Positions 33,213 through 45,652 are shown, numbered from the stretch's first letter. The stretch is DNA of 64,000 bases from an uncultured Roseburia sp. (GCA_934309475.1 CAKRDK010000007.1:1-64000), one strand, 5' to 3'. The notes: generated from the letters alone by a model not told the origin. Numbers and translations: made by a program.

Positions 33213-34571
33213 GTGAAGATTATTATTGCGGGAGACGGGAAAGTAGGACGATCCCTGACGCGCAAACTCGCGGGAGAGGGTCATGACCTGACCCTGATTG
33301 ATTCGAATCAGAGTGTGATAGAGAACAGTGTAGACCAGTATGATGTCATGGCAGTGCAGGGAAACTGTGCGTCCATGCAGGTGTTGTCAGATGCGGGCGT
33401 GAAAAAAGCAGATTTGCTGATTGCCGTTACGGGAGCGGATGAGATTAATCTGCTGTGTTGTATGACAGCTCACGGAATGAATCAGAATATTCATACCATT
33501 GCCCGTATCCGGAATCCGGAATATTCCCAGCAGATTTATGCGATGCAGGATGTTTTTGCATTGTCGATGGTGGTGAATCCAGAGAGACAGACGGCGCACG
33601 AGATTGAGCGTCTCTTAAGATATCCGGGCTTTTTGAGGAGAGATACGTTTGCAAAAGGCAGAGTCGAGATTGTAGAACTTCGAATCGAGGAGAACAGCAA
33701 GATATGCAATGTTGCCCTGAACGATTTAGAAGGAATTGTAAAGTGTAAAGTTTTAGTCTGCAGTGTCCGGAGAAATGGTGTTGTGGCAATCCCGGATGGT
33801 AATTATGTGCTCCGGGAGGGCGACCGTATTTATGTAACGGCGCCGACGAATGTTTTGACAACACTATTGAAAAATCTTGGCATTATCACACATAAGGTAA
33901 AACGTGTTATTCTGTGTGGTGGTGGCAGAATCAGTTTTTATCTGGCGCAGCTTTTAGAGAAAAGCGGTATCACGGTGCAGATGATTGAGCAGGACAGGGA
34001 CAGATGTGTGGAATTGTCTTATGCACTGCCGAGCGTCTGCATTATTCATGGAGATGCCAGCAACGAGTTCCTGTTAGAGAGTGAGGGAATTGATTCGAGT
34101 GATGCGGTTGTGACGTTGACGGGCTTGGATGAGATGAACATGATTATCTCGTTGTATGCGCAGAAATGTGGCGTGTATCAGACTATTACCAAAGTGGGAC
34201 ATATGGAAAACAGCAGTATTCAGGACAGTCTTTCGCTTGGAAGCGTGGTATGCCCGAAGGAATTGTGCTGTAACGACATTGTACGTTATGTGCGCGCGAT
34301 GCAGAATAAGACGGGTGCAGCGCTGACCGTTCATGCGATTGCAGACGGACAGGCGGAGGCATTGGAGTTTGTGGTGGATGAATCTTTTTCACGCTGCGGC
34401 ATTCCGCTTAAGGAATTAAAGACGAAGAAAAATGTGCTGATTGTCAGCATTGCACGTAAGAACCAGACAGAACTTCCAAACGGAGATTCTATGCTCGAAG
34501 TGGGGGATACCGTTATCGTAGTGGCAAGTGGAGATGCGGTAATCTGTCAGTTTGAAGATATTTTTGAATAG
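33213..34571 (+). CDS. trkA: Trk potassium uptake regulatory subunit TrkA
   Basis: A 452-residue cytoplasmic protein with two RCK units in tandem: TrkA-N (GDGKVGRSLTRKLAGEGHDL), TrkA-C (EENSKICNVALNDLEGI), then a second TrkA-N (ILCGGGRISFYLAQLLEKSG) and TrkA-C (FSRCGIPLKELK). It binds NAD(H) and nucleotides and gates the TrkH channel encoded next. GTG 33213 is the start, with AGGAGG at spacing about 10. Confidence 0.94.
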   Translation: MKIIIAGDGKVGRSLTRKLAGEGHDLTLIDSNQSVIENSVDQYDVMAVQGNCASMQVLSDAGVKKADLLIAVTGADEINLLCCMTAHGMNQNIHTIARIRNPEYSQQIYAMQDVFALSMVVNPERQTAHEIERLLRYPGFLRRDTFAKGRVEIVELRIEENSKICNVALNDLEGIVKCKVLVCSVRRNGVVAIPDGNYVLREGDRIYVTAPTNVLTTLLKNLGIITHKVKRVILCGGGRISFYLAQLLEKSGITVQMIEQDRDRCVELSYALPSVCIIHGDASNEFLLESEGIDSSDAVVTLTGLDEMNMIISLYAQKCGVYQTITKVGHMENSSIQDSLSLGSVVCPKELCCNDIVRYVRAMQNKTGAALTVHAIADGQAEALEFVVDESFSRCGIPLKELKTKKNVLIVSIARKNQTELPNGDSMLEVGDTVIVVASGDAVICQFEDIFE

Positions 34572-34594
34572 TGTGAAAGGTTTGGTTGTAGAAA

Positions 34595-36049
34595 ATGAAT
34601 TATAAAATGATGGGGAAAATTTTATCGCAGATTCTGATGGTGGAAGGCGTCTTCATGATACCGGCTCTTTTCATCAGTCTTCACGATGGAGATTTTCCGG
34701 CTATCTACGGATTCCTCGCAGCGATGCTCTGCATTGCGGTGGTGTCAATGGCGCTGTATTTTTCCTGCAGAAGGGCAGAACGGAAATTTTATGCAAGAGA
34801 AGGACTTGTCGCTGTGGGCAGCAGTTGGATGGTGATGAGTCTGTTTGGCTGTCTTCCGTTTTTTATCTCAGGTGAGATACCCGGATTTGTAGATGCTCTT
34901 TTTGAGATGGTATCCGGTTTTACGACAACAGGTGCCTCTATCTTGAATAATGTAGAGGGATTGAGCCGTGGAATGTTGTATTGGAGAAGTTTCAGTCATT
35001 GGCTGGGCGGTATGGGTGTGCTGGTATTTTTGCTTGCGGTTGCACCGGCGGATGGACAGAGCAACGGATTCACGATGCACCTGCTCCGTGCGGAAAGCCC
35101 GGGACCAAACGTTGGAAAGCTCGTGCCGCGAATGAGAACGACAGCCCGGATTCTCTATGTACTTTATATTTTGCTCACCATAATCAATTTTATTTTTCTT
35201 ATGGTGGGAGATATGCCGTTGTTTGACGCTGTCTGTACGGCACTTGGAACGGCAGGAACCGGTGGATTCGGAATCAAAAATGACAGTATGGCAAGTTACA
35301 GCCCATATATCCAGAATGTCTGCACGGTGTTCATGCTTTTGTTTGGTGTGAATTTCAGCTGCTATTACCTGCTTGTGATGAAGCAGTTTAAGGAAGTGTT
35401 AAAAGACGAAGAACTACGAATGTATGTGGGTGTTGTGGTGGCAAGCATTGTCCTGATTGTCTGCAATATCAGAAGTATGTATGGCTCTCTGGGTGAGACA
35501 ATCCGAAATGCGGCGTTTCAGGTGGCAAGTATTATCACCACGACAGGATTTGCAACCGTGGACTTTGATATGTGGCCCACCTTTTCAAAGGCGATTATTG
35601 TCATGCTGATGATACTTGGAGCCTGCGCCGGCAGTACCGGAGGCGGACTGAAATGCGGACGTGCACTTTTGATGTTAAAGAATTTAAGAAGGAACACAAG
35701 ACGTGCTGTGAATCCGCAGAAAGTGGAAGTTGTCCGAAACAACGGACAGATGGTCAGTGAGAAGGTGCTGGATAATATCAATACTTATCTGGCAGCATAT
35801 GTGATGATTATTCTGGTCAGCTTTCTGCTGGTTTCCATAGAAGGTCAGTCACTCACAACGAATATCACAGCAGTCATCTCCTGCTTTAATAATATCGGAC
35901 CGGGATTGGATGCGGTCGGACCGGCTTGCAACTATTCCATTTACAGTGATTTTTCCAAGATGATTCTGTTGTTTGACATGCTCGCAGGACGACTTGAGAT
36001 TTTCCCGATTCTGATTTTATTGTCAAGAAGCACATGGAGAAGAAGATAA
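34595..36049 (+). CDS. trkH: Trk-type potassium transporter membrane subunit TrkH
   Basis: A 484-residue protein with four pore-loop repeats typical of TrkH/KtrB: FTTTGASI, GTAGTGGFG, TTTGFATVD and the last near FNNIGPGLDAVG. Each has the Gly of the K+ filter. It is the partner of TrkA, 23 bp downstream, and imports potassium. Confidence 0.94.
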   Translation: MNYKMMGKILSQILMVEGVFMIPALFISLHDGDFPAIYGFLAAMLCIAVVSMALYFSCRRAERKFYAREGLVAVGSSWMVMSLFGCLPFFISGEIPGFVDALFEMVSGFTTTGASILNNVEGLSRGMLYWRSFSHWLGGMGVLVFLLAVAPADGQSNGFTMHLLRAESPGPNVGKLVPRMRTTARILYVLYILLTIINFIFLMVGDMPLFDAVCTALGTAGTGGFGIKNDSMASYSPYIQNVCTVFMLLFGVNFSCYYLLVMKQFKEVLKDEELRMYVGVVVASIVLIVCNIRSMYGSLGETIRNAAFQVASIITTTGFATVDFDMWPTFSKAIIVMLMILGACAGSTGGGLKCGRALLMLKNLRRNTRRAVNPQKVEVVRNNGQMVSEKVLDNINTYLAAYVMIILVSFLLVSIEGQSLTTNITAVISCFNNIGPGLDAVGPACNYSIYSDFSKMILLFDMLAGRLEIFPILILLSRSTWRRR

Positions 36050-36068
36050 GAGGAAAGTGGGAAAAATT

Positions 36069-36521
36069 ATGAAATACCAGACAACAGGGGAATTAGAGCA
36101 TTTCCGATTTGCAGAGTCCTATATTGCGGGCGTGCAGGCGGTAAGCGGTATCTTTTGCATAACATTGGATCATGTGACGATTTTACCGGAAAACAGCTGC
36201 AACCGCGATATCCGGGAGATGCGGACAAACCAGTTAGAACTTAAGATTCAGGATGCAGTTCTGGAAAGCTTTGTAAAAGAAGGCTGTAAGATATATGATG
36301 CGGATGGCAACCTGATGCGTCAGGAAGAAGATGTTGCGCTTACACCGGAGCAGTATAAGGAAGCGTTCGCGGAGCTGGAAGGCTGTGAGATTTACAACAT
36401 TGAGAAACAGGGCGATGTGTATATTTTTTCCATTGATACGGAAGACAGGACGATATTGTTGAAGGTGCAGGGGAAAAATGACACAGAAGCATGGGAACGT
36501 TTCATGAACCTTGATAGTTAA
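36069..36521 (+). CDS. Hypothetical protein downstream of trkH
   Basis: A 150-residue cytoplasmic protein that I recognise only as the kind seen often in Lachnospiraceae, possibly the DUF6762 family (uncertain). It has FAESYIAGVQAVSGIFCITLDHV, a central helix and DGNLMRQEEDVALTPEQY. No catalytic motif is visible. It is 19 bp after trkH and likely in the same operon, before a terminator. ATG 36069 is preferred over GTG 36057, which may be part of the ribosome binding site. Confidence 0.6.
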   Translation: MKYQTTGELEHFRFAESYIAGVQAVSGIFCITLDHVTILPENSCNRDIREMRTNQLELKIQDAVLESFVKEGCKIYDADGNLMRQEEDVALTPEQYKEAFAELEGCEIYNIEKQGDVYIFSIDTEDRTILLKVQGKNDTEAWERFMNLDS

Positions 36522-36550
36522 AATGCACAAAGATAAGATGAAAAAAATGG

Positions 36551-36589
36551 CAGAAAGCCGGCAGAAAAACCGGCTGACTGTCTTTTTTT
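36551..36589 (+). terminator. Terminator of the trk operon
   Basis: AGCCGG (36556-36561) pairs with CCGGCT (36570-36575), extended by CAG/CTG, followed by seven T. Confidence 0.7.
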
Positions 36590-36773
36590 GTGCAAAAATG
36601 GTTGAATTTGCGCGTTTTTAAAACGAATACGTGCACAATAGAGAAATGCAATTGGTTATAATATACATATGACAAGGGGAAGGAAAGCAAAAAGTATACA
36701 AATAGCACAATACGAAAAGGTATTACTCAAAAACTTTCCGTCATTATGAATATTCTAATGGGAGGAATTACGT

Positions 36774-38105
36774 ATGAAAAGAAAAGTTTTAGCAATGATG
36801 ATGGTATCAGCAATGGCAGCATCTCTTTTAGCCGGATGCGGGGGAAGCAGTTCAGGCGGAGACAGCAGCAGTAATGCAGGAACAACAGAGAATGGTGGCA
36901 GTTCCGAGGACGGACACACATTAACCGTTTATGCATGGGACAAAAACTTTAACATTCCTGCTTTGGAAGCAGCAGAAGCTGATTATCAGGAGAACGTTGA
37001 CCCTGATTTCAAACTTGACATTGTAGAGCAGTCTCAGTCATCTGATATAGAGGATGCTGTTACACTGGCAGGTTCCGCAGGAGATTACAGCACACTTCCT
37101 GATATCGTTCTTTTCCAGGATCATTACATTCAGAGATATGTAGCAGATTATCCGGATGCATGGGTATCCGTAGATGATGCAGATGTGAACTGGGATGACT
37201 TCGGAGCAGAGAAGCTTTCTTATTCTACAATTGATGGAGTTCATTATGGATTCCCGGTAGATAACGGAACAGTCATTTTTGCATACAGAACCGATATCTT
37301 AGAGGAATGTGGATATACCATTGATGATGTGACAGGAATCACATGGGATAAATTCATCGAGATTGGTAAAGAAGTATACGATAAAACAGGAAAATACTTA
37401 CTTTCCATGGACGGTGACGGAAACGATTTACCTTACATGATGCTTCAGGCAGAGGGCGTTTCACAGTTCAAAGATGGTAAAGCCAATATCGTAGACAACG
37501 AGACATTAGTCCAGATTATCGATGTCATCGAGAGAATGATTGAGAACAATGTATTATATCTTGCAAACGACTGGTCAGACTACACAGATCAGACAATCGT
37601 CGGCGATAAAGTTGCAGGTGTTATGAATGGTAACTGGATTATTCCTACCATCGAACAGGTTTCTGAAAACAGTGGTAAATGGGAAATCACATCTATGCCT
37701 ACATTAGGCGGTGAAGAAGGATATGCTTCCAATGGTGGATCTTCTCTTTACATCACAAGCAACTGCAAGAACGTAGATTTAGCAAAATCATTCTTAGCAT
37801 ATACATTTGGCGGAAGCTCCACAACATATGATGCAGCTCTGAAAAACGGTGGTGTTATCACAACATGTATCTCAGCAGGTCAGTCTGATGTTTACAACGA
37901 AGGTGTTGAATACTTCAATAACCAGGCTATCTACGCTAAAATCGTAGAGATGGGCTCTCATGTACAGGTTGTAGAGCAGAGCGATTACCACTACACATGT
38001 CGTGAAAAAGTGGCGGCAGCAATCATTCAGATTAAAGACGGAACAGATGAGACAACAGCATTACAGGATGCACAGGATCAGTTAGATTTCGAAATGCAGC
38101 AGTAA
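36774..38105 (+). CDS. Sugar ABC transporter substrate-binding lipoprotein
   Basis: A 443-residue solute-binding protein (family 1). A lipoprotein signal peptide ends in LLAGCGG, followed by a Ser/Gly-rich linker. The mature part starts HTLTVYAWDKNFNIP and has the family marks of MalE-like binders. With the permeases and beta-galactosidase downstream it probably binds lactose, another beta-galactoside or galacto-oligosaccharide (inference). GGGAGG precedes the ATG. Confidence 0.92.
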   Translation: MKRKVLAMMMVSAMAASLLAGCGGSSSGGDSSSNAGTTENGGSSEDGHTLTVYAWDKNFNIPALEAAEADYQENVDPDFKLDIVEQSQSSDIEDAVTLAGSAGDYSTLPDIVLFQDHYIQRYVADYPDAWVSVDDADVNWDDFGAEKLSYSTIDGVHYGFPVDNGTVIFAYRTDILEECGYTIDDVTGITWDKFIEIGKEVYDKTGKYLLSMDGDGNDLPYMMLQAEGVSQFKDGKANIVDNETLVQIIDVIERMIENNVLYLANDWSDYTDQTIVGDKVAGVMNGNWIIPTIEQVSENSGKWEITSMPTLGGEEGYASNGGSSLYITSNCKNVDLAKSFLAYTFGGSSTTYDAALKNGGVITTCISAGQSDVYNEGVEYFNNQAIYAKIVEMGSHVQVVEQSDYHYTCREKVAAAIIQIKDGTDETTALQDAQDQLDFEMQQ

Positions 38106-38127
38106 GGTATGATTAGGATTTAGGGGA

Positions 38128-38158
38128 CGGGGAGCCGGTAAGACTGACTCCCCGTTTG
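38128..38158 (+). terminator. Partial terminator between binding protein and permease genes
   Basis: CGGGGAG (38128-38134) pairs with CTCCCCG (38148-38154), followed by TTTGTT. The T run is weak, so some readthrough is likely, which would give more binding protein than permease. Confidence 0.65.
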
Positions 38159-38184
38159 TTACTAAAAGGAGGACTGGTTCAACG

Positions 38185-39078
38185 ATGAAGAAAAAGAGAA
38201 CTGTAACAGCAAAGCAGCATGCGGCAGGATGGGCCTTCCTGACACCAGCCACATTATTAATCGTAATTATGAGTTTTTACCCGATTGTGCAGGCAATTAT
38301 TATGTCGCTTAAGACGGGGTCAAGTGCTAACATGCAGTGGGCGAATCCGCTGACATACAATTATACGCGAATGTTCCAGGATAAGTTATTTATGACAGCA
38401 GTCAAAAATACATTCCTGTATCTTATAATAGAAGTGCCAATTATGCTTATCTTAGCCATTTTACTGGCACAGATTCTGAATAACAAAGATTTGAAATTCA
38501 AAGGATTTTTCCGTACCTGCGTATTTTTACCTTGTGCGACCTCTTTAGTATCTTATTCTTTAATTTTTAAATCCTTGTTTGCAACAGACGGACTGATAAA
38601 TTCCATCCTCGTAAAGCTGGGAATTTTCGAGTCAAATTTCAACTTCTTGGGTACAGCATCTACAGCAAGAGCAATCATTATTATTGCATTGATCTGGAGA
38701 TGGACCGGATATAACATGGTATTTTTCTTAGCAGGACTTCAGAATATTGAATATTCCGTTTATGAAGCAGCCAAAATTGATGGTGCAAGCGGATGGAAAA
38801 CATTCTGGCAAATTACAGTTCCATTGTTAAGACCAACCATTGTCATGACCGTTATCATGTCAATCAATGGTACATTGCAGTTGTTCGATGAGTCTGTTAA
38901 CCTGACAAAAGGTGGACCTGCGAACTCCTCCATCACAATGTCCCATTACATTTACAACAACTCTTTCGGAGATGGTGTAGCGAACTTTGGATATGCATCC
39001 GCAATGTCCTTCTTTGTATTTATTTTAGTTGCAATTCTGGCAATGATTAATATGAAAGTAGGTGATAAGCGTGACTAA
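38185..39078 (+). CDS. Sugar ABC transporter permease (MalF/LacF type)
   Basis: A 297-residue permease with six helices. The EAA loop that contacts the ATPase reads EAAKIDGASGWKTFWQITVPLL. It begins with the typical AGWAFLTPATLLI. AGGAGG precedes the ATG. It overlaps the next permease gene by 8 bp. Confidence 0.93.
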   Translation: MKKKRTVTAKQHAAGWAFLTPATLLIVIMSFYPIVQAIIMSLKTGSSANMQWANPLTYNYTRMFQDKLFMTAVKNTFLYLIIEVPIMLILAILLAQILNNKDLKFKGFFRTCVFLPCATSLVSYSLIFKSLFATDGLINSILVKLGIFESNFNFLGTASTARAIIIIALIWRWTGYNMVFFLAGLQNIEYSVYEAAKIDGASGWKTFWQITVPLLRPTIVMTVIMSINGTLQLFDESVNLTKGGPANSSITMSHYIYNNSFGDGVANFGYASAMSFFVFILVAILAMINMKVGDKRD

Positions 39079-39901
39079 GAAAAGACATACTTCACACATT
39101 CAGCGAAAATTAATACCATCTTACATTTTCCTTATCATTGTTTCGTTTATTTCCGTATTTCCGCTTTATTGGATGATTACGGCAGCAACGAACACCACAG
39201 TAGAGGTGGCAAGAGGAAAAATCACGTTTGGCCTGCATGCATTGGAGAATTTCCAGAAACTGACGCAGGGACAGGATCTTTGGGGCGCATTATGGAACTC
39301 ATTTTTCTATGCCGGAGTTCAGACAATCGTAGCATTATTAATCTGTTCTCTTGCCGGTTATGGATTTGAGTTATACCATGACAAATTAAAAGACAAAGTA
39401 TTTTCATTTTTACTGCTTGCCATGATGGTACCGCAGGTTGCAACCATGATTCCATTGTTTAAAATGATTGCAAAAATGAAACTCTTAAATACTGTGTGGG
39501 CATTTATTTTACCTGCCATTTCCACACCGTTTCTGATTATGATGTTCCGTCAGAATTCCAGAAACTTCCCGGTGGATATTTTAGAGGCGGCGCGTATTGA
39601 CGGCCTGAGTGAATTCAAGATTTTCTTCAAGATGTATTTGCCGGTTATGAAATCGACTTATGCAGCAGCAGCCGTTATCACATTTATGAATGCATGGAAT
39701 GCATATTTGTGGCCGAAGGTAGTTATGAGTGACAACAGAGCACAGACGATGCCGATGTTGATTGCAAACTTAGCTGCCGGTTATACGGTAGATTATGGCG
39801 TGCTTATGATGGGTGTATTATTCTGTTCGATTCCAACCATGATTATTTTCTTCGTATTGCAGAAACAGTTCGCAGAAGGTATTACTGGTGCAGTAAAATA
39901 A
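39071..39901 (+). CDS. Sugar ABC transporter permease (MalG/LacG type)
   Basis: A 276-residue permease with six helices and the EAA loop EAARIDGLSEFKIFFKMYLP. The start is GTG 39071, with AGGTGAT 5 bp upstream; another in-frame GTG at 39062 falls in that site. No ATPase gene is in the operon, so a shared MsmK-type ATPase encoded elsewhere must energise the transporter. Confidence 0.92.
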   Translation: MTKKRHTSHIQRKLIPSYIFLIIVSFISVFPLYWMITAATNTTVEVARGKITFGLHALENFQKLTQGQDLWGALWNSFFYAGVQTIVALLICSLAGYGFELYHDKLKDKVFSFLLLAMMVPQVATMIPLFKMIAKMKLLNTVWAFILPAISTPFLIMMFRQNSRNFPVDILEAARIDGLSEFKIFFKMYLPVMKSTYAAAAVITFMNAWNAYLWPKVVMSDNRAQTMPMLIANLAAGYTVDYGVLMMGVLFCSIPTMIIFFVLQKQFAEGITGAVK

Positions 39902-39911
39902 GACTTAGTAT

Positions 39912-39942
39912 AAGCCGGTGGTGATTGTCGCCGCCGGCTTTT
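39912..39942 (+). terminator. Terminator-like hairpin before lacZ
   Basis: AAGCCGGTGGTG pairs with CGCCGCCGGCTT (two wobbles), followed by TT. It stands between the permease and lacZ genes. Confidence 0.7.
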
Positions 39943-39960
39943 GGTATCACAAGGAGGTAA

Positions 39961-43026
<3,066 letters not shown>

Positions 43027-43035
43027 GAAAATAGT

Positions 43036-43065
43036 TTGACAGTAGAGGAAAAATCTGCATATAAT
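43036..43065 (+). promoter_or_regulatory. Promoter upstream of the GNAT-RsgA gene
   Basis: TTGACA (43036-43041) and TATAAT (43060-43065), spacer 18 bp. Confidence 0.8.
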
Positions 43066-43131
43066 AAAAATATGTAGAGTGGCAGTGAAATAGAAAGTGA
43101 CTGTCGATGCAAATAACAGGAAAGTGAGGTA

Positions 43132-43221
43132 ATGAATATGAGATTTGAGAATGTATGTAAGAAAGAGATTGTAATTGAATATCGTTTTATTACCTCGGTC
43201 AGACGGAGAGAACAGCAGTAG
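43132..43221 (+). CDS. Possible 29-residue leader peptide
   Basis: Starting at ATG 43132 or 43138, with GTGAGGT just upstream, a short frame encodes a peptide beginning MNMRFENVCKKE and ending RRREQQ. It lies between a good promoter and a good terminator. A second frame over 43175-43300 is also open, so a decayed gene is an alternative reading. Confidence 0.3.
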   Translation: MNMRFENVCKKEIVIEYRFITSVRRREQQ

Positions 43222-43306
43222 GTATGCAAAACTGTGTGGTGGGATTGACAGCACACTTGAAATTAGAAATGACAGTATAACAGAGTTTGTAGTTCATTGG
43301 ATGAGA

Positions 43307-43337
43307 AGACCGTGGCATTTTTTGCTACGGTCTTTTT
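43307..43337 (+). terminator. Terminator directly ahead of GNAT-RsgA
   Basis: AGACCGTGGCA (about 43308-43317) pairs with TGCTACGGTCT (43323-43333), one wobble, followed by TTTTT. Confidence 0.85.
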
Positions 43338-43365
43338 GCGTCCAAAAACAAGGAGAAAAGAGAAA

Positions 43366-44937
43366 ATGATAATAAGAGAAGAGAGAATCGAAGATTATAA
43401 ACAGACAGAATGGATGACAATGAGAGCATTTTGGAATATTCACGGTCCGGGATGCAATGAGCATCTTCTGGTGCACAAAATAAGAGAATCGAAAGATTAT
43501 CTGCCGAATCTCAGCCGCGTTGCCGAGATAGATGGAAAAATTGTCGGGGCAATTTTTTTTACAAAGGCATGGATAAAAGATGGGGAAAAAGAACATGGTA
43601 TAGTTACCTTTGGACCGCTTTGCGTCGACCCGATGTACCAGTCAAGACAGGTCGGAGCAGCTCTTTTAAAAGAAACAATTGCGTTAGCGAAGGAGGCAGG
43701 CTATCCGGGAATCGTAATATTTGGAGAGCCGGATTATTATCCCAAACATGGTTTTGTTACCTGCGACCATTTTGGCATCACGGACTGTGAAGGCAGAAAT
43801 TTTGATGCATTTATGGCATATGAATTGCAGAAAGATGGATTTGCGCATATTTCAGGAAAATTTTACGAGGCAGAGGTGTTTGAGGCGTGCGAGGATGAGA
43901 CAGAGTTGGAAAAATTTACGTCACAATTTCCATTTTGTCCAAAGTTAAAACTTGCATGTCAGTGGCTTCATAAGGAGAGACTGGGGCGGATTTCAAATGT
44001 GCAGAAGAATTGTTTTTCTATATCTTATTGGGAGGCAGAACTTCCGGCAAGGTGCAAAGGGGATTTCTATAAGGGGAAGAAGACTTATCCGATTGTGGGA
44101 GATTATGTAACGTTTGAGTATCAGCCGAATGGAGATTCAAGAATTCTTGAGGTATGTGAGAGAAAAAGTGTGCTGAAACGACCGTTCCCGCGGGACCACA
44201 GTGTTAAAAATACACTAGAACAGGAAATGGTGGCAAATGTGGATGCCTGTTTTATTGTCAGTTCATTGAATGACAATTTTAATGTCAACCGCATAATCCG
44301 TTATGCTGCGACGGTGCGTCAGGGGAATGCAAAACCAGTTGTAGTTCTGACAAAAGCGGATTTGTGTGAGAAAGCGGAAAGGTATATTGACCAAATTACA
44401 GCAAATATTCCGGAGACAGAGGTGCTTGCAGTAAGTGCAAAGACAGGTGAAGGGATGGACGGATTACAAAAATATTGTGTTCCGGGAACGACAATTGCAT
44501 TGTTAGGTTCATCAGGAGTTGGGAAATCTACACTTGTAAATGCTTTGGTAGGAGAAGAAATCATGACCACAAGTGAAATCAGGGAGCGCGATGCCAAGGG
44601 GCGTCATACTACAACAACCAGGCAGCTTCTCACGGCGGAAAATGGGGTGACATTTGTCGATACGCCCGGAATGCGAGAGATTGCATTGGGCGATGTCACA
44701 GGTGGAATCGATGAAACATTTTTGGATATAGCAGAACTTGAAAAATGCTGCAAATTTAATAATTGCAGACATATTACCGAACCGGGATGTGCGATAAAAG
44801 CAGCGATTGCTGCGGGAAATCTATCGGAAGAACGATTTGCGATGTATCAAAGCATGCAGCAGGAGAGCAGGCAGTATTTTGACCGCAAAGCAGTTGCACT
44901 GAAACGTAGAGAAAGGAAGAAACATGGAAAAAGATGA
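43366..44937 (+). CDS. Fusion of GNAT acetyltransferase and ribosome GTPase RsgA
   Basis: A 523-residue two-part protein. Residues 1-165 are a GNAT domain (GPLCVDPMYQSRQVGAALL holds the acetyl-CoA loop). Residues about 210-523 are a complete RsgA: OB-fold (ARCKGDFYKGKKTYPIVGDYV), circularly permuted GTPase with G4 VVLTKADL, G5 AVSAKTGEG, G1 GSSGVGKST, G3 DTPGMRE, and the zinc finger CKFNNCRHITEPGCAI. RsgA helps mature the 30S subunit. ATG 43366 has AGGAG at spacing about 9. The fusion is in one unbroken frame. Confidence 0.9.
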   Translation: MIIREERIEDYKQTEWMTMRAFWNIHGPGCNEHLLVHKIRESKDYLPNLSRVAEIDGKIVGAIFFTKAWIKDGEKEHGIVTFGPLCVDPMYQSRQVGAALLKETIALAKEAGYPGIVIFGEPDYYPKHGFVTCDHFGITDCEGRNFDAFMAYELQKDGFAHISGKFYEAEVFEACEDETELEKFTSQFPFCPKLKLACQWLHKERLGRISNVQKNCFSISYWEAELPARCKGDFYKGKKTYPIVGDYVTFEYQPNGDSRILEVCERKSVLKRPFPRDHSVKNTLEQEMVANVDACFIVSSLNDNFNVNRIIRYAATVRQGNAKPVVVLTKADLCEKAERYIDQITANIPETEVLAVSAKTGEGMDGLQKYCVPGTTIALLGSSGVGKSTLVNALVGEEIMTTSEIRERDAKGRHTTTTRQLLTAENGVTFVDTPGMREIALGDVTGGIDETFLDIAELEKCCKFNNCRHITEPGCAIKAAIAAGNLSEERFAMYQSMQQESRQYFDRKAVALKRRERKKHGKR

Positions 44938-44971
44938 AGATAATAGTTATAAATTGCTTCCCGTAAAAAAA

Positions 44972-45000
44972 GTATAAATCTCCATATTTTCCACATACTA
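44972..45000 (+). promoter_or_regulatory. Sigma-G/sigma-F-type promoter of spoVT
   Basis: GTATA (44972-44976) and CATACTA (44994-45000), spacer 17 bp, match the forespore sigma-factor consensus (GNATR and CATnnTA). spoVT of Bacillus subtilis is known to be sigma-G dependent. Confidence 0.75.
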
Positions 45001-45069
45001 ACTCCAAAGCTGGATGAACAGCAAAGTAGTTCAGATAAGACTTACAAAGAATAGTATTGGAGGACGCAT

Positions 45070-45618
45070 ATGAAAGCAACAGGAATTGTTCGAAGAATAG
45101 ATGATTTGGGACGTATTGTGGTGCCGAAGGAAATCCGGCGTACATTGCGAATCAGGGAAGGTGATCCGTTGGAGATTTTTACAGACAGGGAGGGAGAGAT
45201 TATTTTAAAAAAATACTCGCCAATCGGGGAATTAGGACAGTTTGCCGGGCGTTACGCGGAAAGCCTTGCGCAGACAACGGGACATCTTGTGTGTATTACA
45301 GACAGAGACCATGTGATTGCGGCGTCCGGAAGCGGGAAGCGTGAATATGATGGAAAAAGTATCAGCAAAGATATGGAGAAGCTGATTGAGGAGCGCGGAA
45401 ACATCCTTGCAGAACGTGGAGAAAAACGTTTCATAAAAGTTACGGAAGATGATAAGGCGGAATTTGAAGAGCAGGCAATTAGCACGATTATCTGTGAGGG
45501 AGATGCAATTGGTGCGGTTGTATTGTATGGTAAGGAAGAAAAAGGAAAAATGACCGAGACGGAGAGTAAGCTTGCAGCGGTGGCGGCAGGGTTTCTCGGA
45601 CGTCAGATGGAACAGTAG
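45070..45618 (+). CDS. spoVT: Stage V sporulation protein T (SpoVT)
   Basis: A 182-residue AbrB-type regulator. Residues 1-50 are the swapped-hairpin DNA-binding domain (ATGIVRRIDDLGRIVVPKEI, RIREGDPLEIFTDREGEIIL); residues 60-180 are the GAF-like domain of SpoVT. It adjusts sigma-G-dependent genes in the developing spore. GGAGG precedes the ATG. It marks the host as a spore former. Confidence 0.95.
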   Translation: MKATGIVRRIDDLGRIVVPKEIRRTLRIREGDPLEIFTDREGEIILKKYSPIGELGQFAGRYAESLAQTTGHLVCITDRDHVIAASGSGKREYDGKSISKDMEKLIEERGNILAERGEKRFIKVTEDDKAEFEEQAISTIICEGDAIGAVVLYGKEEKGKMTETESKLAAVAAGFLGRQMEQ

Positions 45619-45624
45619 GAAAAA

Positions 45625-45652
45625 GAATCAGCCGGCGGGCTGGTTCTTTTTT
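45625..45652 (+). terminator. Terminator of spoVT
   Basis: GAATCAGCC (45625-45633) pairs with GGCTGGTTC (45638-45646, one wobble), followed by six T. Confidence 0.85.

Larger units (their letters stand above)
43073..43337 (+). ncRNA. Short terminated leader transcript (attenuator candidate)
   Basis: The promoter at 43036-43065 and the terminator at 43307-43337 define an RNA of about 265 nt that would end 28 bp before the GNAT-RsgA start. Expression of that gene then requires readthrough or a second promoter not seen. Known riboswitch consensus is not evident. Confidence 0.35.

Noticed and set aside
43175..43369. 64-codon frame before GNAT-RsgA
   Set aside because: It reads through the terminator hairpin, has no ribosome binding site and no recognisable domain.
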